Positions 53,931 through 64,000 of a stretch of 64,000 nt of DNA are shown here, piece by piece. Numbering within the stretch: the first letter of the stretch is position 1; every line of letters begins with the position of its first letter. Position numbers and translations under genes: made by a program. The DNA is from Uloborus plumipes. Its lineage: Eukaryota; Arthropoda; Arachnida; Araneae; Uloboridae. The notes under the pieces were generated by a model, which saw only the letters and a program-made list of their open reading frames with translations, was not told the DNA's origin and searched no databases. Location of the stretch: positions 24,704 through 88,703 of the forward strand of contig JAXGGA010004415.1 in NCBI GenBank assembly GCA_038373865.1. The letters run 5' to 3'.

Positions 53931-56900
53931 TTTTTCTGTACACAAATAATGGGACCATAAGTCACTTTTAAGATTTTTATTTGACATATATATGCACCTA
54001 TTGCAGTCAAAAAGGTAAAATCTGCACACAAAGGTACAGAGGTCTTGAAATTTTGTAATGATAATTTTCTTACCAAAATGCTTCTTAAATCTCTAGTACC
54101 ATTTAAACCTAGTTTAAAGTAATGTACTACATTGTTTTAGAGTCAAATTGATTTAAACTTTCCTAATGTTAGTGAAAATCAAATGGACTTAAGCGTCGTC
54201 TATGAATTTGTGCAACCACTTTTTTTTCGAACAAAAACTGGTTAAAACACTCATTAAACCTTTCGCGACCGTACCCTAAAACAAAAACACGTTTAATATT
54301 TCATGGAAAAGTTATCACAGAAAGCCCCTGAAAGTTCGAAAAATATTTACACCTAGCATAAAATCTTCTGCTAAAAGCCACTTAAAAGGCCTAAGGAAAT
54401 ATCGATGAATTCGTCGAATTCTCCAATGAAGAGGGAGACTCCATTCCCTAATTGAGTGGAACCGTCGAGAACACTTCTGAAATTTGAATAATCAAAATGC
54501 AAATTAGGAGAAAGGTTTGGCATCGTCCTTTAGCTCGTAGGAGTTGGTGGATGTTAAATCATTTGCCCGAATGACATAATTATCCAACAGGATTATTGTC
54601 ATTCCGGAGCATTCTGTTAACGGATATTCCGAACAAAGTCATTGTTTGGAAGTAAAAAGGTGAAAGAATAGTCCTAAAATAGATACAAAGGAAATAATTC
54701 GAAACTGAGTCTTAAATGAAAACATCGAGAATTCTTCAGCTGCTAATGGTTTTCTGCGCCATTTATTTTACGAGTTTTGCATCTGACTCTTTGTGTAAAT
54801 AGAATTAGAATAAATGCACATTGCGGGAGATCAAGTATTCCAAAACTTAAATTCCATTTGTTGCTTTTCAAACGGGTGTGACAAGTTTGTTTCCTAAGGT
54901 AAAATGGATGGTAATCGTTTCGAAAGGGGTTACTGTGACATGTAAAGAGATGGAAATGTATAATATTCATTCATGGTACTATCGCATTGCTATGGTTTTG
55001 GCTAGTGCAGCTGTTCTTTTTATGCTGAATGTGGCTCTTATCCATTTGTACTTTTTATTACCTATTGGGGTTGTTTGTTTTCAGGTGTTACTTAAGGTTT
55101 TGGTATTTTAAGCTTGAAAATTTTCTGCCTAGATTTATTTAACGGTATTTGTTGATGTAACCAGAAGTTTAACTATGCCCTTTGGAAATTCGATTTTGAT
55201 AGGGTTTTTTTTTTTTTTTTGTATTGTAATTGTTCTGATAAATATAACCCAGATTTTTTAAAAAAAACTATTTGGCCTAGCTGGACGGAGCTATTTTTAA
55301 ACTAAAAAAATGATGAGAGATGGTAGGTTTCTAAGTCATTTATTATTAATTAAACAGTATCGTAAACGTTAAGGGGATGTAGCGTACGCTTCAAGTTAAC
55401 TTTTTTATTTTCTGTACTTAGTTTTTTTTAATGCATTATAGATACAGCTACAGCAGCAAAAATCCTTTAAATTTTACCACAGGCAAAGCTGTGGCAGGTA
55501 ACTCTAATACAATATTAAAGTTCTTGTAATTAGCATTTAAATTATTAGTTGAGATCAACTGATGTCCGATGCAGTACTTAGATAGTTCATATTAGAGAAA
55601 AAAATCTTTTCTCAGAAATAAATAAGTAACTATTTCTAAAATTGGAAAGGGTAAAAGTAAGAAAAAACATTGATGGTTAAATTGGTAATATTAAAAATAA
55701 TCATGTTGATCATTAATCGGATGGACCGATTAATCGGCTAATTATCACCAGCTGATTAATCGGTAATCTGGCAATTCGCTTATCGGTGAATTTCTACTTT
55801 TCACTTTGCTCCATGGTTTTTGAGTTAAAAATATTCCACCTTTTTTTGAAGTTACAAAGTAACTGCCAAAAATTAAAAATAATATTTCAACGCTACTTGT
55901 GTTACAAAAGAACGTTACTCTATCTTTATGTGCAATAACATTTTCAGAAGGAATTTCTAATTTGCTCATTTTGAAGCATCTAAGGTTTCATAACTATTTC
56001 ATTTTGTCCCCCGTTCACTTTGAATTGAAAATATATATATATATGTAAATGTTATTTAACACGCATGTAACAAGCAGGAATAAAAATGATTTGTTTTCCC
56101 AGAAATCCTTTTTTCAAAGCAAATTCATAGTTATGGAACATTTAACTTGAACAGGTTTTGTTAAATACAGATGAGTAAAATGAAAAATCAGCTAAATAAT
56201 GCACCCATTTCAAGACAATATTGACGACTCCATTTCAAGACAGATTCCAGGTTACAATTGAGTTTCTTCATCATTGCAAAAAAGTGTTCAAAACACAAAA
56301 AAGATTGGTTGGTTCACCTATAATTGTGGTCTGCTGAGCACTTTTCAGCCCTAATGAAAAGCACTTGAGAGAGATATTTGTAGTACTGTCTTGACGTTTT
56401 GTTCCTTATTTTCTTTAGGCGCTTTTCACTAATAGTTAAGCAAAAGGCATTTTAATCAGTTTTCCTCTACTGAAATGGCGGTGTTGGCGTGTTTTGTTAT
56501 AGATTACTTTATTGAAAAAATGCATTTAAGTGAGTCGAATAGCTTAGACTCATGCATATTTTCGTTCAACTAAAATAAGAAATAATCCGTCTAACTAGTG
56601 GAGAAAGCTGCATGGATAAAAAATAAAAATACTCAATTCTTCATACACTGTTCTTGAAATTTGTGTTCTGCTTTTCTTTTCTTTTTTTTCCTACCAAAAT
56701 TATTTACAACGCGTTTAGCTTATTTTACATGAGCCTTTTGGATATGTTGCAATATCATTGAGAGCTTTTCATCTTTTTAATGAATTTTATTAGTGATCAA
56801 GTCAAGTTTTTTGATCTTTTTTTTTTTTTTGTTGTTCAATTACTCGTAAATGGGGATTACGTTTGTCGATAAACATTTGATCCCTTCTTATAAAATGTGT

Positions 56901-57151
56901 CATCTTGCTAGCAGAAAATAGTTTTGTTATTGAAAATGCTTTTTGATTGTATTTAAATATTTCATTTTTCCCGTTTCCGTTGCATTATTGAAGACACTCT
57001 GCAAATTTAATGGTACATTCGCTTTTTATTTTGTGAAAAAATTAATCATGTGTTTTTAAGTTGTACTTGTTTATGATTTCTTTTGGAGTAAAATGCTGTA
57101 TCTTTGATTTCATTTCAATATGTTCCACAAATATTTTTAAAACCGGTCTAC
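53931..57151. other. Non-coding stretch, little recognised
   Basis: No supported gene. 54400-54660 is less AT-rich and includes TTCCGGAGCATTCTGTTAAC, which shares a 10-base core with the conserved segments at 16.8 and 26.5 kb. A 77-codon plus-strand frame at 54878-55111 predicts two hydrophobic stretches but has no other support. GATTAATCGG repeats occur near 55708-55765. Confidence 0.4.
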
Positions 57152-57153
57152 TA

Positions 57154-57327
57154 CAGTCGAGCCCGCTTATTAGAATATCGCTTAAAGGAATATCCCGCCT
57201 AATGTAATACGTTTTAAATGTACCAAACCATTGAAATGCATTATTTTCATCCCGGATAATGGAATATCCCGCTTATTAGAATATTTTTTCGTGGCAAAAT
57301 GGCTATTCCATTAAGCGGGTTCGACTG
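57154..57327. mobile_element. Pogo/Tigger-type miniature element, copy 2
   Basis: Ends CAGTCGAGCCCGCTTATTAG and TTAAGCGGGTTCGACTG are inverted with TA flanks (57152-57153 and 57328-57329), 174 bp. Closely related to 8485-8647. Confidence 0.88.
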
Positions 57328-57329
57328 TA

Positions 57330-58079
57330 TATTATTTACAGGGATCCCAAAAAACTTGATAGTGGCAATAATTTATCCTGAGACCCTAATTGTTAACTAT
57401 TTTTATTGCGATAAATGCTACTGAATTTTACATAAAATTCGATTTTAATGAAAAATGCTCAGGTTCAAAGCATGTATAATTTATACCAAATACTGTTTTG
57501 CATAAAAGTATTTTTTTCCAGTAGTGTTTCTACCGTTTTCCACGGTTGCAGAGAACCAGATTACTTTTGCTTGAAAAGTTGAAGCAGCCAAGGTTCTTAA
57601 ATGAATGGGGTTTTTCCCCCTGACGCTTAGACTAATAAAAACTAATACTGATCTTTTGAATTATCTTTATGCACTTAGCTATCACTTTGATACTGTTAAA
57701 TTATTTAAAAATGTATTTGTAATAATACTAATAATACAATACTCATTCGTTACATCGCATTTCATTATATTTCTTGTTTCGATATATCACGTTTTTCCTT
57801 TTTTTCCCACAAAATTAAATATTTTTTGAAAAACTTAGTTTTAAATTTGACATCACAGAAAAAAAGTTATATTTCTCAAAAAAAAAAAAAGAGTCTTTTT
57901 CTGATTAATGAACAAGCTTGGTATGTTTCCCATACATCTAAATAGATTGCAGTTAAAGTTGCAACTTTTGATTCGTATTCCAAGAAATAAACAATAGAAA
58001 TGTTTTTTTTTATTTTATTTATTTACTTATTTTTATTTATTTACTTAATTTTATTTATTTATTTATTTTCATTTATATA
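57330..58079. other. Non-coding spacer ending in a TTTA microsatellite
   Basis: AT-rich. 58008-58070 is an imperfect TTTA/ATTT tandem repeat directly upstream of the Tigger-type element. Confidence 0.55.
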
Positions 58080-58081
58080 TA

Positions 58082-59247
58082 CAGTCGAACCCGCTTAATG
58101 GAATATCGTTTAATGGAATATCCCGCTTAATGTAATACATTTTCAATGTCCCGAACCGTAGTAAATCATTTCTGTGTTAAATTTCCCGGTTAAAGGAATA
58201 TAATGTTAGGATGCAATCCCGGTTAAAAGAATAATTTTTAGCCACGCTGATGTCGATCTCCTTCCATTTCCAACCCTTTTTTCCGGATTTTTCCTCCAGT
58301 AAAGAGCAATAATGATTGTGAAGCTTATGGACGGCTTCCAAATAATGTTTTGTCACTTCGTTGAAAGGGTGCAGGGGCAAGAAAAGCGATTCCTGGAATT
58401 TGAAAGGAATGTTTCCCTAGTGTTGTATACTGTTTGTCGCCCCCACTGTGTATCGTTCCTTCTGCTTCAGAGAATGAACAATAAGTTTCGAATAAGCTTT
58501 ACCTCTAGGGACCCAAAGGAGAGATAAGAGAATAAAGGAGTAATGGGCAAACCAACAGGTGTAAAGGAGCGGGGAAGAAGACGAGGCTGTGACGAATCTC
58601 TTCCGAGAAGCACAACGATAAGTCTACTTTGATGTTTTGAAGTCATTTTCCAATTTTCCTTCGCCTGTGCATGTGTTTTTTATCTTCAAAATGTCTTCTA
58701 AGCGAAAAGATCGTACTTTGAAAGAAAAAGTGAGTTTTATTGAATATTCAAATGCTAATGTAAATATACGCAGTTACAACTTGAAAAAAAGTTCGAGATA
58801 TCGCAATCTCAAGTTTCGAAATTGTTGAAAAATAAAGAAAAAATTCTAAACGACTGGAAATTAAACAAAAACCTTAATCAAAAGAGAAAATACATAGGTA
58901 AAAAATCAGAAGTTGAAGATGCTGCTCTCCTTTGCTGGTTTGCTGAGAAACGGGCTTGTTACGTTCCTGGTCATTTAATAAGGTCATTTTTAATTGAATT
59001 TCTAAATTTTAATATGTTTAAAGTATTATTAATTAATATATTTAAATTACCATTAATTAATATGTCTAAAGTTAATCGTTATATACTTGTTGATGAATAT
59101 ACTTGTGGTTAAGGCAAATTTAAATGCTTTCTTGGTTTAAATGCAAGTTGGAACGTCGTGTGGATGGAATCCCGGATAATGGAATATCCCGCTTATTAGA
59201 ATAATTTTCCGTGACAAATTGGCTATTCCATTAAGCGGGCTCGACTG
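58082..59247 (+). mobile_element. Pogo/Tigger-type element, internally deleted
   Basis: Left end CAGTCGAACCCGCTTAATGG and right end CCATTAAGCGGGCTCGACTG are inverted. TA lies at 58080-58081 and 59248-59249. At 1166 bp it is too short for a full pogo element. It encodes only an N-terminal DNA-binding remnant and probably represents the parent type of the miniature copies at 8485 and 57154. Confidence 0.88.
58691..59111 (+). pseudogene. CENP-B-like N-terminus of a Tigger transposase
   Basis: From ATG 58691: MSSKRKDRTLKEKVSFIEYS, then a frameshift in an A-run near 58783-58790. In the shifted frame comes FEISQSQVSKLLKNKEKILN DW, a classic CENP-B-type helix-turn-helix, followed by a basic NQKRKYIGKK and EDAALLCWFAEKRACYVPG, the start of the second CENP-B-like helix-turn-helix. 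Beyond residue about 110 the sequence is hydrophobic and unrelated, and it stops at 59109-59111. The DDE domain is missing. Usual length of intact relatives is 450-550 residues. It is non-functional unless the DNA-binding part alone is used. Confidence 0.82.
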
Positions 59248-59249
59248 TA

Positions 59250-59903
59250 TTTTTAAATGTTTATTTTTTTATTTACTTAACTATTTTTTGATTTGAAAGT
59301 GAACAATTGATAAACTATTTTTTTCCTGATTAAGAAACTTGTCTCGATATGATGATAAACAAACTTTTTTGTAGGTGCCCGTATTGTAACGTCAATTCAA
59401 TCGTACATTTTTATTACCTCAGTTATAGCTCGTTTTAATGATATATCAGCGCTTTTTTGCTGTCTCCCGACCAGTGCGATATAAGGAGCGGTTACTGTTA
59501 TAGTAATAATCCTAACAACAACAAAAACCCCCAACAATAATAATAATAATAAAACATGGCACCGTCAGAGACCACAGTTATATGTAATATTTCTACACCT
59601 GTTATAAAGTTGATCCTTAATCCCGGTAGTTATATTTTAAACTTTTAACCCTCTAGTTCTAAATTTAACTCTACATCAAGCAAAAAAGCTTGTTATCCAC
59701 ACTTATTAGCATTCGAAGGCTTTTATTCATGCACTATTTTCTGTTAACAGTTTTCAGTTATTAATTTCATATCTTAAAACAAAACGGAGATCCATTTTAT
59801 TAGAACATTATTAGAAAATTCAGCTTAGGCACTGATGGAAAATTATTTAGAGAAATCACATGAGTAATATGATACTAAAACACATATGATACTAAATATG
59901 TAA
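59250..59903. other. Non-coding stretch, nothing recognised
   Basis: AT-rich. A short AAT/ATA repeat lies near 59535-59552. Confidence 0.5.
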
Positions 59904-59911
59904 GTGATTTA

Positions 59912-60085
59912 CGAGCCCGTCATTTCGGGGGGTCAGGGGGGGGGGGTCAATTGCCTCCTCCGGCTTTGAGAAATCAATGTATTTACATATAAATGGGCGT
60001 GGTTTTTAATGTTTTCTGATGAAATTGCATTGTGCTTGGACCCTTTGTCCCCCCCCCCATGAAAAAACTTGAAATGACGTCCCTG
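59912..60085 (-). mobile_element. 174-bp hAT-type miniature element, copy 2
   Basis: Perfect 8-bp duplication GTGATTTA (59904-59911 and 60086-60093). Ends CGAGCCCGTCATTTC and GAAATGACGTCCCTG are inverted. It is the inverted-orientation relative of 39683-39852, sharing the GGGCGTGG and GGACCCTTTG blocks and the G/C-runs. It ends 70 bp upstream of the second DD36E transposon. Confidence 0.9.
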
Positions 60086-60227
60086 GTGATTTATTTTGAC
60101 CACAAAATTAATTTCTTACATCAGATATAACCTCCTGCTAGAAAGAAAGAATATACACTGAAGTGACAAAAGTCATGGGATAGCAATATGCAAATTTTCA
60201 GATGGCAGTAGCATCGCATAGAACAGG

Positions 60228-60233
60228 TATAAA
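60228..60233 (+). promoter_or_regulatory. TATA box of transposase gene, copy 2
   Basis: TATAAA, 71 bp upstream of the ATG, in the same sequence context as in copy 1. Confidence 0.55.
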
Positions 60234-60298
60234 TGCGCAGTGCTTTTACAGAGCTTTCATTTCTGTTCAAGTTATTCATGTGAAGAGGTTTTAACGTG

Positions 60299-61342
60299 AT
60301 GATGACCGCACGACGTGAATTAACAGACTTTGAACGCGGAATGTTAGTTGGAGCTAGACGCATGGGTCATGCCATTTCGGAAATCGTTAGAGAATTCAAC
60401 ATTCCCAGATCCACTGTGTCAAGAGTGTGCCGAGAGTATGAAATTTCAGGGATAACATCCCACCATGGACAGCGCAGTGGTCGACCGCCTGCACTTAAAG
60501 ATCGAGACCGGCGACGTCTGCAAAGAGTCGTAAATTCTAACAGACAAGCAACACTGCGTCAAATCACCGTAGAAATCAATGTGGGACGTACAATGGACGT
60601 GTCTGCTCGAACTGTGCGGAGAAATTTGGATTTCTTGGGCTATTCCAGCAGAAGACCGACTCGAGTGCCTTTACTGACAGAACGACATCGCTTGCAGCGA
60701 CTCTCGTGGGCACGTGAGCATATCGGTTGGTCCCTAGATGAATGGAAAACCGTGGCCTGGTCCGATGAGTCACGATTTCAGCTGGTAAGAGCCGATGGTA
60801 GGGTTCGAGTGTGGCGCAGACCCCACGAAGCCATGGACCCAAACTGTCAGCAAGGCACTGTTCAAGCTGGTGGTGGCTCCGTAATGGTGTGGGCTGTTTT
60901 TTCATGGCATGGACTTGGTCCTCTAGTGCGACTGGACCGAACATTGACTGGAAATGCTTATGTGCAGCTACTTGGAGATCACTTGCAGCCATTCATGGAC
61001 TTCATGTACCCAAACAACGATGGGATTTTTATGGATGACAATGCGCCATGTCACCGGGCCACAACTGTTCGCAATTGGTTTGAAGAAAATTCTGGACAAT
61101 TCCAACGAATGATTTGGCCACCTAGATCGCCCGACATGAATCCCATTGAGCATTTATGGGACACCATCGAGAGGTCTGTTCGTGCCCAAAATCCTGCCCC
61201 ATCAACGCTTTCACAATTATGGACGTCTATCGAGACAGCATGGCTCAATATTCCTGCAGAAGACTTCCAACGACTTGTTGAGTCCATGCCACGTCGAGTT
61301 GTTGCACTTCGCCGGGCAAAAGGAGGGCCGACACGATATTAA
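60299..61342 (+). CDS. DD36E Tc1-type transposase, copy 2
   Basis: 347 residues, no frameshift or internal stop. The domain order is as in copy 1: two N-terminal helix-turn-helix units around a GRPP linker (61-64), then catalytic D156, D247 and E284 with 36 residues between the last two. The start is ATG 60299, the first ATG after an in-frame TGA at 60281-60283, which removes the longer start possible in copy 1. Arg73 and His285 are kept, and His285 belongs to the conserved NPIEHLW block next to the catalytic glutamate. A basic C-terminus (VVALRRAKGGPTRY) ends 31 bp before the element's 3' terminus. The 36-residue spacing is the one used to define the DD36E (Incomer) group of the Tc1/mariner superfamily. 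I place it there by spacing only. Confidence 0.95.
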   Translation: MMTARRELTDFERGMLVGARRMGHAISEIVREFNIPRSTVSRVCREYEISGITSHHGQRSGRPPALKDRDRRRLQRVVNSNRQATLRQITVEINVGRTMDVSARTVRRNLDFLGYSSRRPTRVPLLTERHRLQRLSWAREHIGWSLDEWKTVAWSDESRFQLVRADGRVRVWRRPHEAMDPNCQQGTVQAGGGSVMVWAVFSWHGLGPLVRLDRTLTGNAYVQLLGDHLQPFMDFMYPNNDGIFMDDNAPCHRATTVRNWFEENSGQFQRMIWPPRSPDMNPIEHLWDTIERSVRAQNPAPSTLSQLWTSIETAWLNIPAEDFQRLVESMPRRVVALRRAKGGPTRY

Positions 61343-61375
61343 GAGGTATCCCATGACTTTTGTCACTTCAGTGTA

Positions 61376-63690
61376 TTTGCAGAGTTTTTTCTGAATGTTA
61401 TTCCTACTGAAGAGAATTCAATACACTGATATTGACGTATTTTTATTATATTTAATGAGTTTACGTAAATAAAAAAGGAATCAAAGAGCATTTTAATTAC
61501 TGCCTGATTTTTCCACTGGTAACCAAAATGGATTTAGCTTACAAACTCCTGTTTTATGTTTGTATTTGTTCATTGAAAACGCTTCCATTTACTGTTGCTC
61601 TTAATTCTTTTATAAAAAAATATCTCTCGCTTCCTTTGATTAGGCTTTTTAGAATGAATATAGCTTTTAAAAAAATACTAGTTTACAGTTTTCAACTCCT
61701 TTACTTTTCCAAAAGTCAAAAAAGAGAACCTAACGGATTCTAAATGAACTTCTGAAATCTATTTTTGTGATGATTTTTAAAAGGATATTCCTAAGTGCTT
61801 TGTTATGTACTTTGCAAATTTTTTAACCGAAATTGCCAAAGACGAGCGGATCCGTTTAGGAGAGTAACTGTGAATCTCTTCCTGGTGAATTGTATTTCGT
61901 AAATGGTGAACGTCATTTGAATTTTTAAAATCAACTTTCCGATCTAGTTTCCTTAAAAAGATTACTTTTCAATTCCTTTTCTACCGGCTTTTGAATTTTC
62001 AAAGAAATATTTTATCTTCAGCGGATATTCATTTAAGAACACTTTTCCGATGGCGAAAGCAATTCTCCGAGAACAGTTAATTCACCATGGATCTTTTTTT
62101 TCTTCCATTCGGTTTGAAGTGTTTTTCCATCTTCTATTTTCGTCTTTCATTTGTTATAAAGTTTTCATTTTTAACAAGTCGTCTTTTCAATTTTTTATCA
62201 ATCCAGGCTTTTTAAATTGCATCACATTGATTTCAAACGGAATCAGCATAAGCAATTAAAGAAATCCGGCATCATAAGGCGAAAGGTTGCTTTACTTGTG
62301 TTTGAATTTACCAAGACTATATAAAGCTTTATATGAATGATAGAAATACATTTATTAAAGCATAATATTTGAGAAAATTAGATGATTCATGTTTTGTGGC
62401 TTCAAGGTTTTAAAACGCAAAATTTGAGCGTATGTAGAATGTAGATTCCCAGTCTACGAGTCATTTGCAAGTCTCCTTGCTGTGTATGCTTAATTCTTCT
62501 ACATTGAAGAAAGGGTTCTTACAGCCTCGAAACACGTGCCTGCAAGAACTTGCGAAGTTTGCTTCAACAACCTTTTTTCTTCATTGTTAAGGGCTATTCC
62601 GCAAGTTACTTTCTCTGTTCCAATACCTGCCTATTTTGCTTTTATATTGTATACTAAAAACAATGGAAAAGTAGTAATTTTGGTTTTAATTTAATTAAAA
62701 CAAACATAGCTCTTTAAATTTTGAAAGTTTGAAAGTTTTTAAATAATTCAGTTGCTTTTGAAGTTTTCTTTGAATCAAGTTAATCATTCTTTAAGTACTT
62801 TTTAAGAGCTGTTTTCTCCTGCACTTTACATATATGTGCTCAAAATTTCTTTTAAATTCGAACTTGCAATAGTAGGAGCGGTATACGCAAGATATTCTCT
62901 TTGTATTTTCATAGATAATATATTTATAGTGCAGCAATATTGTTCCTTTTTCTAGCACGGATAGGTATGAGGTAAATATATTTTTAATTTTAGTAAATTT
63001 CACATCAAATGAATTTCGAATCGAAAAAATTTCAAATAAAATAAATAAAACATTTTTATTGAAACGATTGTTTCTATAAGTTTGGCTCGTACAAAAAAGT
63101 AGGAAATGAAATAAGTGTAGAATTTCTTTACTACGACAGTCAAAAATTGTATTTAATCTTAATGTCTTTATATTTTTGTCTTTTTATGCATTAAATTCAG
63201 TTTCAAGAAAAACACTCGAGAGAAGAAATAGACGATGTATAGCTGTTTGAGAATAGCTTTTACTATACCGCCTATATTTGTTCTTTTCTGCACTTCTAAT
63301 TTAAATTTAGCCAATAGGCTACTGTAGAATTAACCTAAATTTCAAGATAATAAAATTACCTGCAATGTTTTTATCAAGAAATGGTGTATTTATATTATTT
63401 TACAATTTTTAATAAAAGCCAATCTTATAAAATAGTCTTCAGATTTTGAAAAAAGTCTTCATGTATTATTATTTTCAGAATGGCTGTCGGTATAACGCTT
63501 GTTGTTTAAACCTTACTTAGTATTCATGCAACACATTTTAACCCCCCCTCCTCCAGCAAAAGGAAATTTCGTTATCTACTTACCGCTCATTGTCTTATTG
63601 ATATGAATGTATTGTGATAAAATAAAGATGCAATAATGATATTGCAAACTTAGGTTGGGTAAAGTTTTGATGCACTATTTTCTCTTTCCT
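61376..63690. other. Non-coding stretch, nothing recognised
   Basis: AT-rich throughout. Short frames (for example 62050-62259) lack features that would support them. Confidence 0.5.
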
Positions 63691-63990
63691 TTTCTTTTTT
63701 TAAACCTCTGTCTGGAGCACCAATCTGCCATTAGAAATCGGGCGCACCCGGCCCAAGAGGCCACTCATATATTTTAACTCTCGTCCTCCATATATCAATG
63801 CTGATAACAAAAAACTGGTCGACTGACTGAGGCAAGAGCTGTGTGTGATCTTAAAAGATAGGACAGTAGAAGGATGGGGGTGGTGTTGAGCCTCCATTAG
63901 CAAGAGGAATGAGAAGCTAAGCCTTGCCGGCCTCTGAGGTTAGCTGCGCCCGACTGAGGGTTAATCGGGAGATTCTTCTAAGTAAACGGT
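63691..63990 (-). repeat. GC-richer segment, possible SINE-like repeat
   Basis: 63705-63990 is clearly richer in GC than the 2.3 kb before it. On the minus strand it ends in an A-rich tract (complement of TTTCTTTTTTTAAACC at 63690-63706), like a short retroposon. No convincing A/B boxes. A 67-codon minus-strand frame (63700-63903) is not recognisable. The window ends inside or just after it. Confidence 0.3.
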
Positions 63991-64000
63991 AAGCTCAAAA

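Larger units (their letters stand above)
60156..61373 (+). mobile_element. Intact DD36E Tc1-type transposon, copy 2
   Basis: Same 1218-bp length and 27-bp perfect inverted termini as copy 1, with TA at 60154-60155 and 61374-61375. It differs from copy 1 at about six positions. It is the better candidate for the active version because it keeps the usual His in the NPIEHLW motif. Confidence 0.97.

Noticed and set aside
53750..54076. 108-codon minus-strand frame
   Set aside because: Produced by the 41-43-bp minisatellite and its edge. No protein-like conservation between units.
54878..55111. 77-codon frame with hydrophobic segments
   Set aside because: AT-rich sequence easily gives Phe/Leu/Val runs. 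No promoter, splice or homology support.
59640..59670. TTAACCCTCTAG as a further piggyBac-type end
   Set aside because: No inverted partner next to a second TTAA could be found.

Overview
This window is AT-rich animal DNA made mostly of transposable elements. There are no bacterial signatures: no operons, no dense ORFs, no ribosome-binding-site spacing. Poly(A/T) runs, intron-type splice signals, and Tc1/mariner, hAT, piggyBac-like, pogo/Tigger-like and non-LTR debris point to an arthropod. An arachnid such as a spider would fit, but that is an inference from the repeat types and not proven.

Only two open reading frames look intact. They are twin transposases of a Tc1-type element (42673-43890 and 60156-61373), each 1218 bp with 27-bp perfect inverted termini and TA duplications. 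Their catalytic residues are D156, D247 and E284, so the last two are separated by 36 residues (a DD36E signature). I count about six base differences between the copies, so they moved recently. Host coding sequence is nearly absent. The best candidate is one minus-strand terminal exon at 14667-14966 with a splice acceptor, a stop codon and a poly(A) signal.

The left part (1-27 kb) holds a terminal-repeat element at the edge, a dead hAT (2241-4322), a CACTG-ended element (5828-8313) containing a 545-bp near-perfect hairpin, and two abutting miniature elements (8485-8795). It continues with a mariner deletion derivative (11837-12747), piggyBac-type miniature elements at TTAA sites, an RNase H fragment of a non-LTR retrotransposon split by one of these, and a three-level nest (19744-23007). 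Two fold-back repeats (23415-24573) and two GC-rich tracts sharing a conserved segment (16.8 kb and 26.5 kb) follow.

The middle (27919-36169) is an 8.25-kb unit with CACTG termini and subterminal AACCGT-type repeats. It carries a spliced minus-strand gene: three exons join in one frame through phase-2 introns, and the product resembles an uncharacterised animal protein family. Two hAT-type elements have inflated one of its introns. This is the strongest candidate for something undescribed.

The right part (38-64 kb) has a long-inverted-repeat element split by a piggyBac-like element, which itself contains a tRNA-derived SINE and a small hAT. Then come a TA-microsatellite cluster with the first DD36E copy, a dead Tc1 (47764-49309), a dead 3.5-kb hAT (49741-53214), a 41-43-bp minisatellite, pogo/Tigger-type elements and the second DD36E copy. 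Many boundaries are fixed by target-site duplications readable in the sequence, so the relative order of several insertions can be read.
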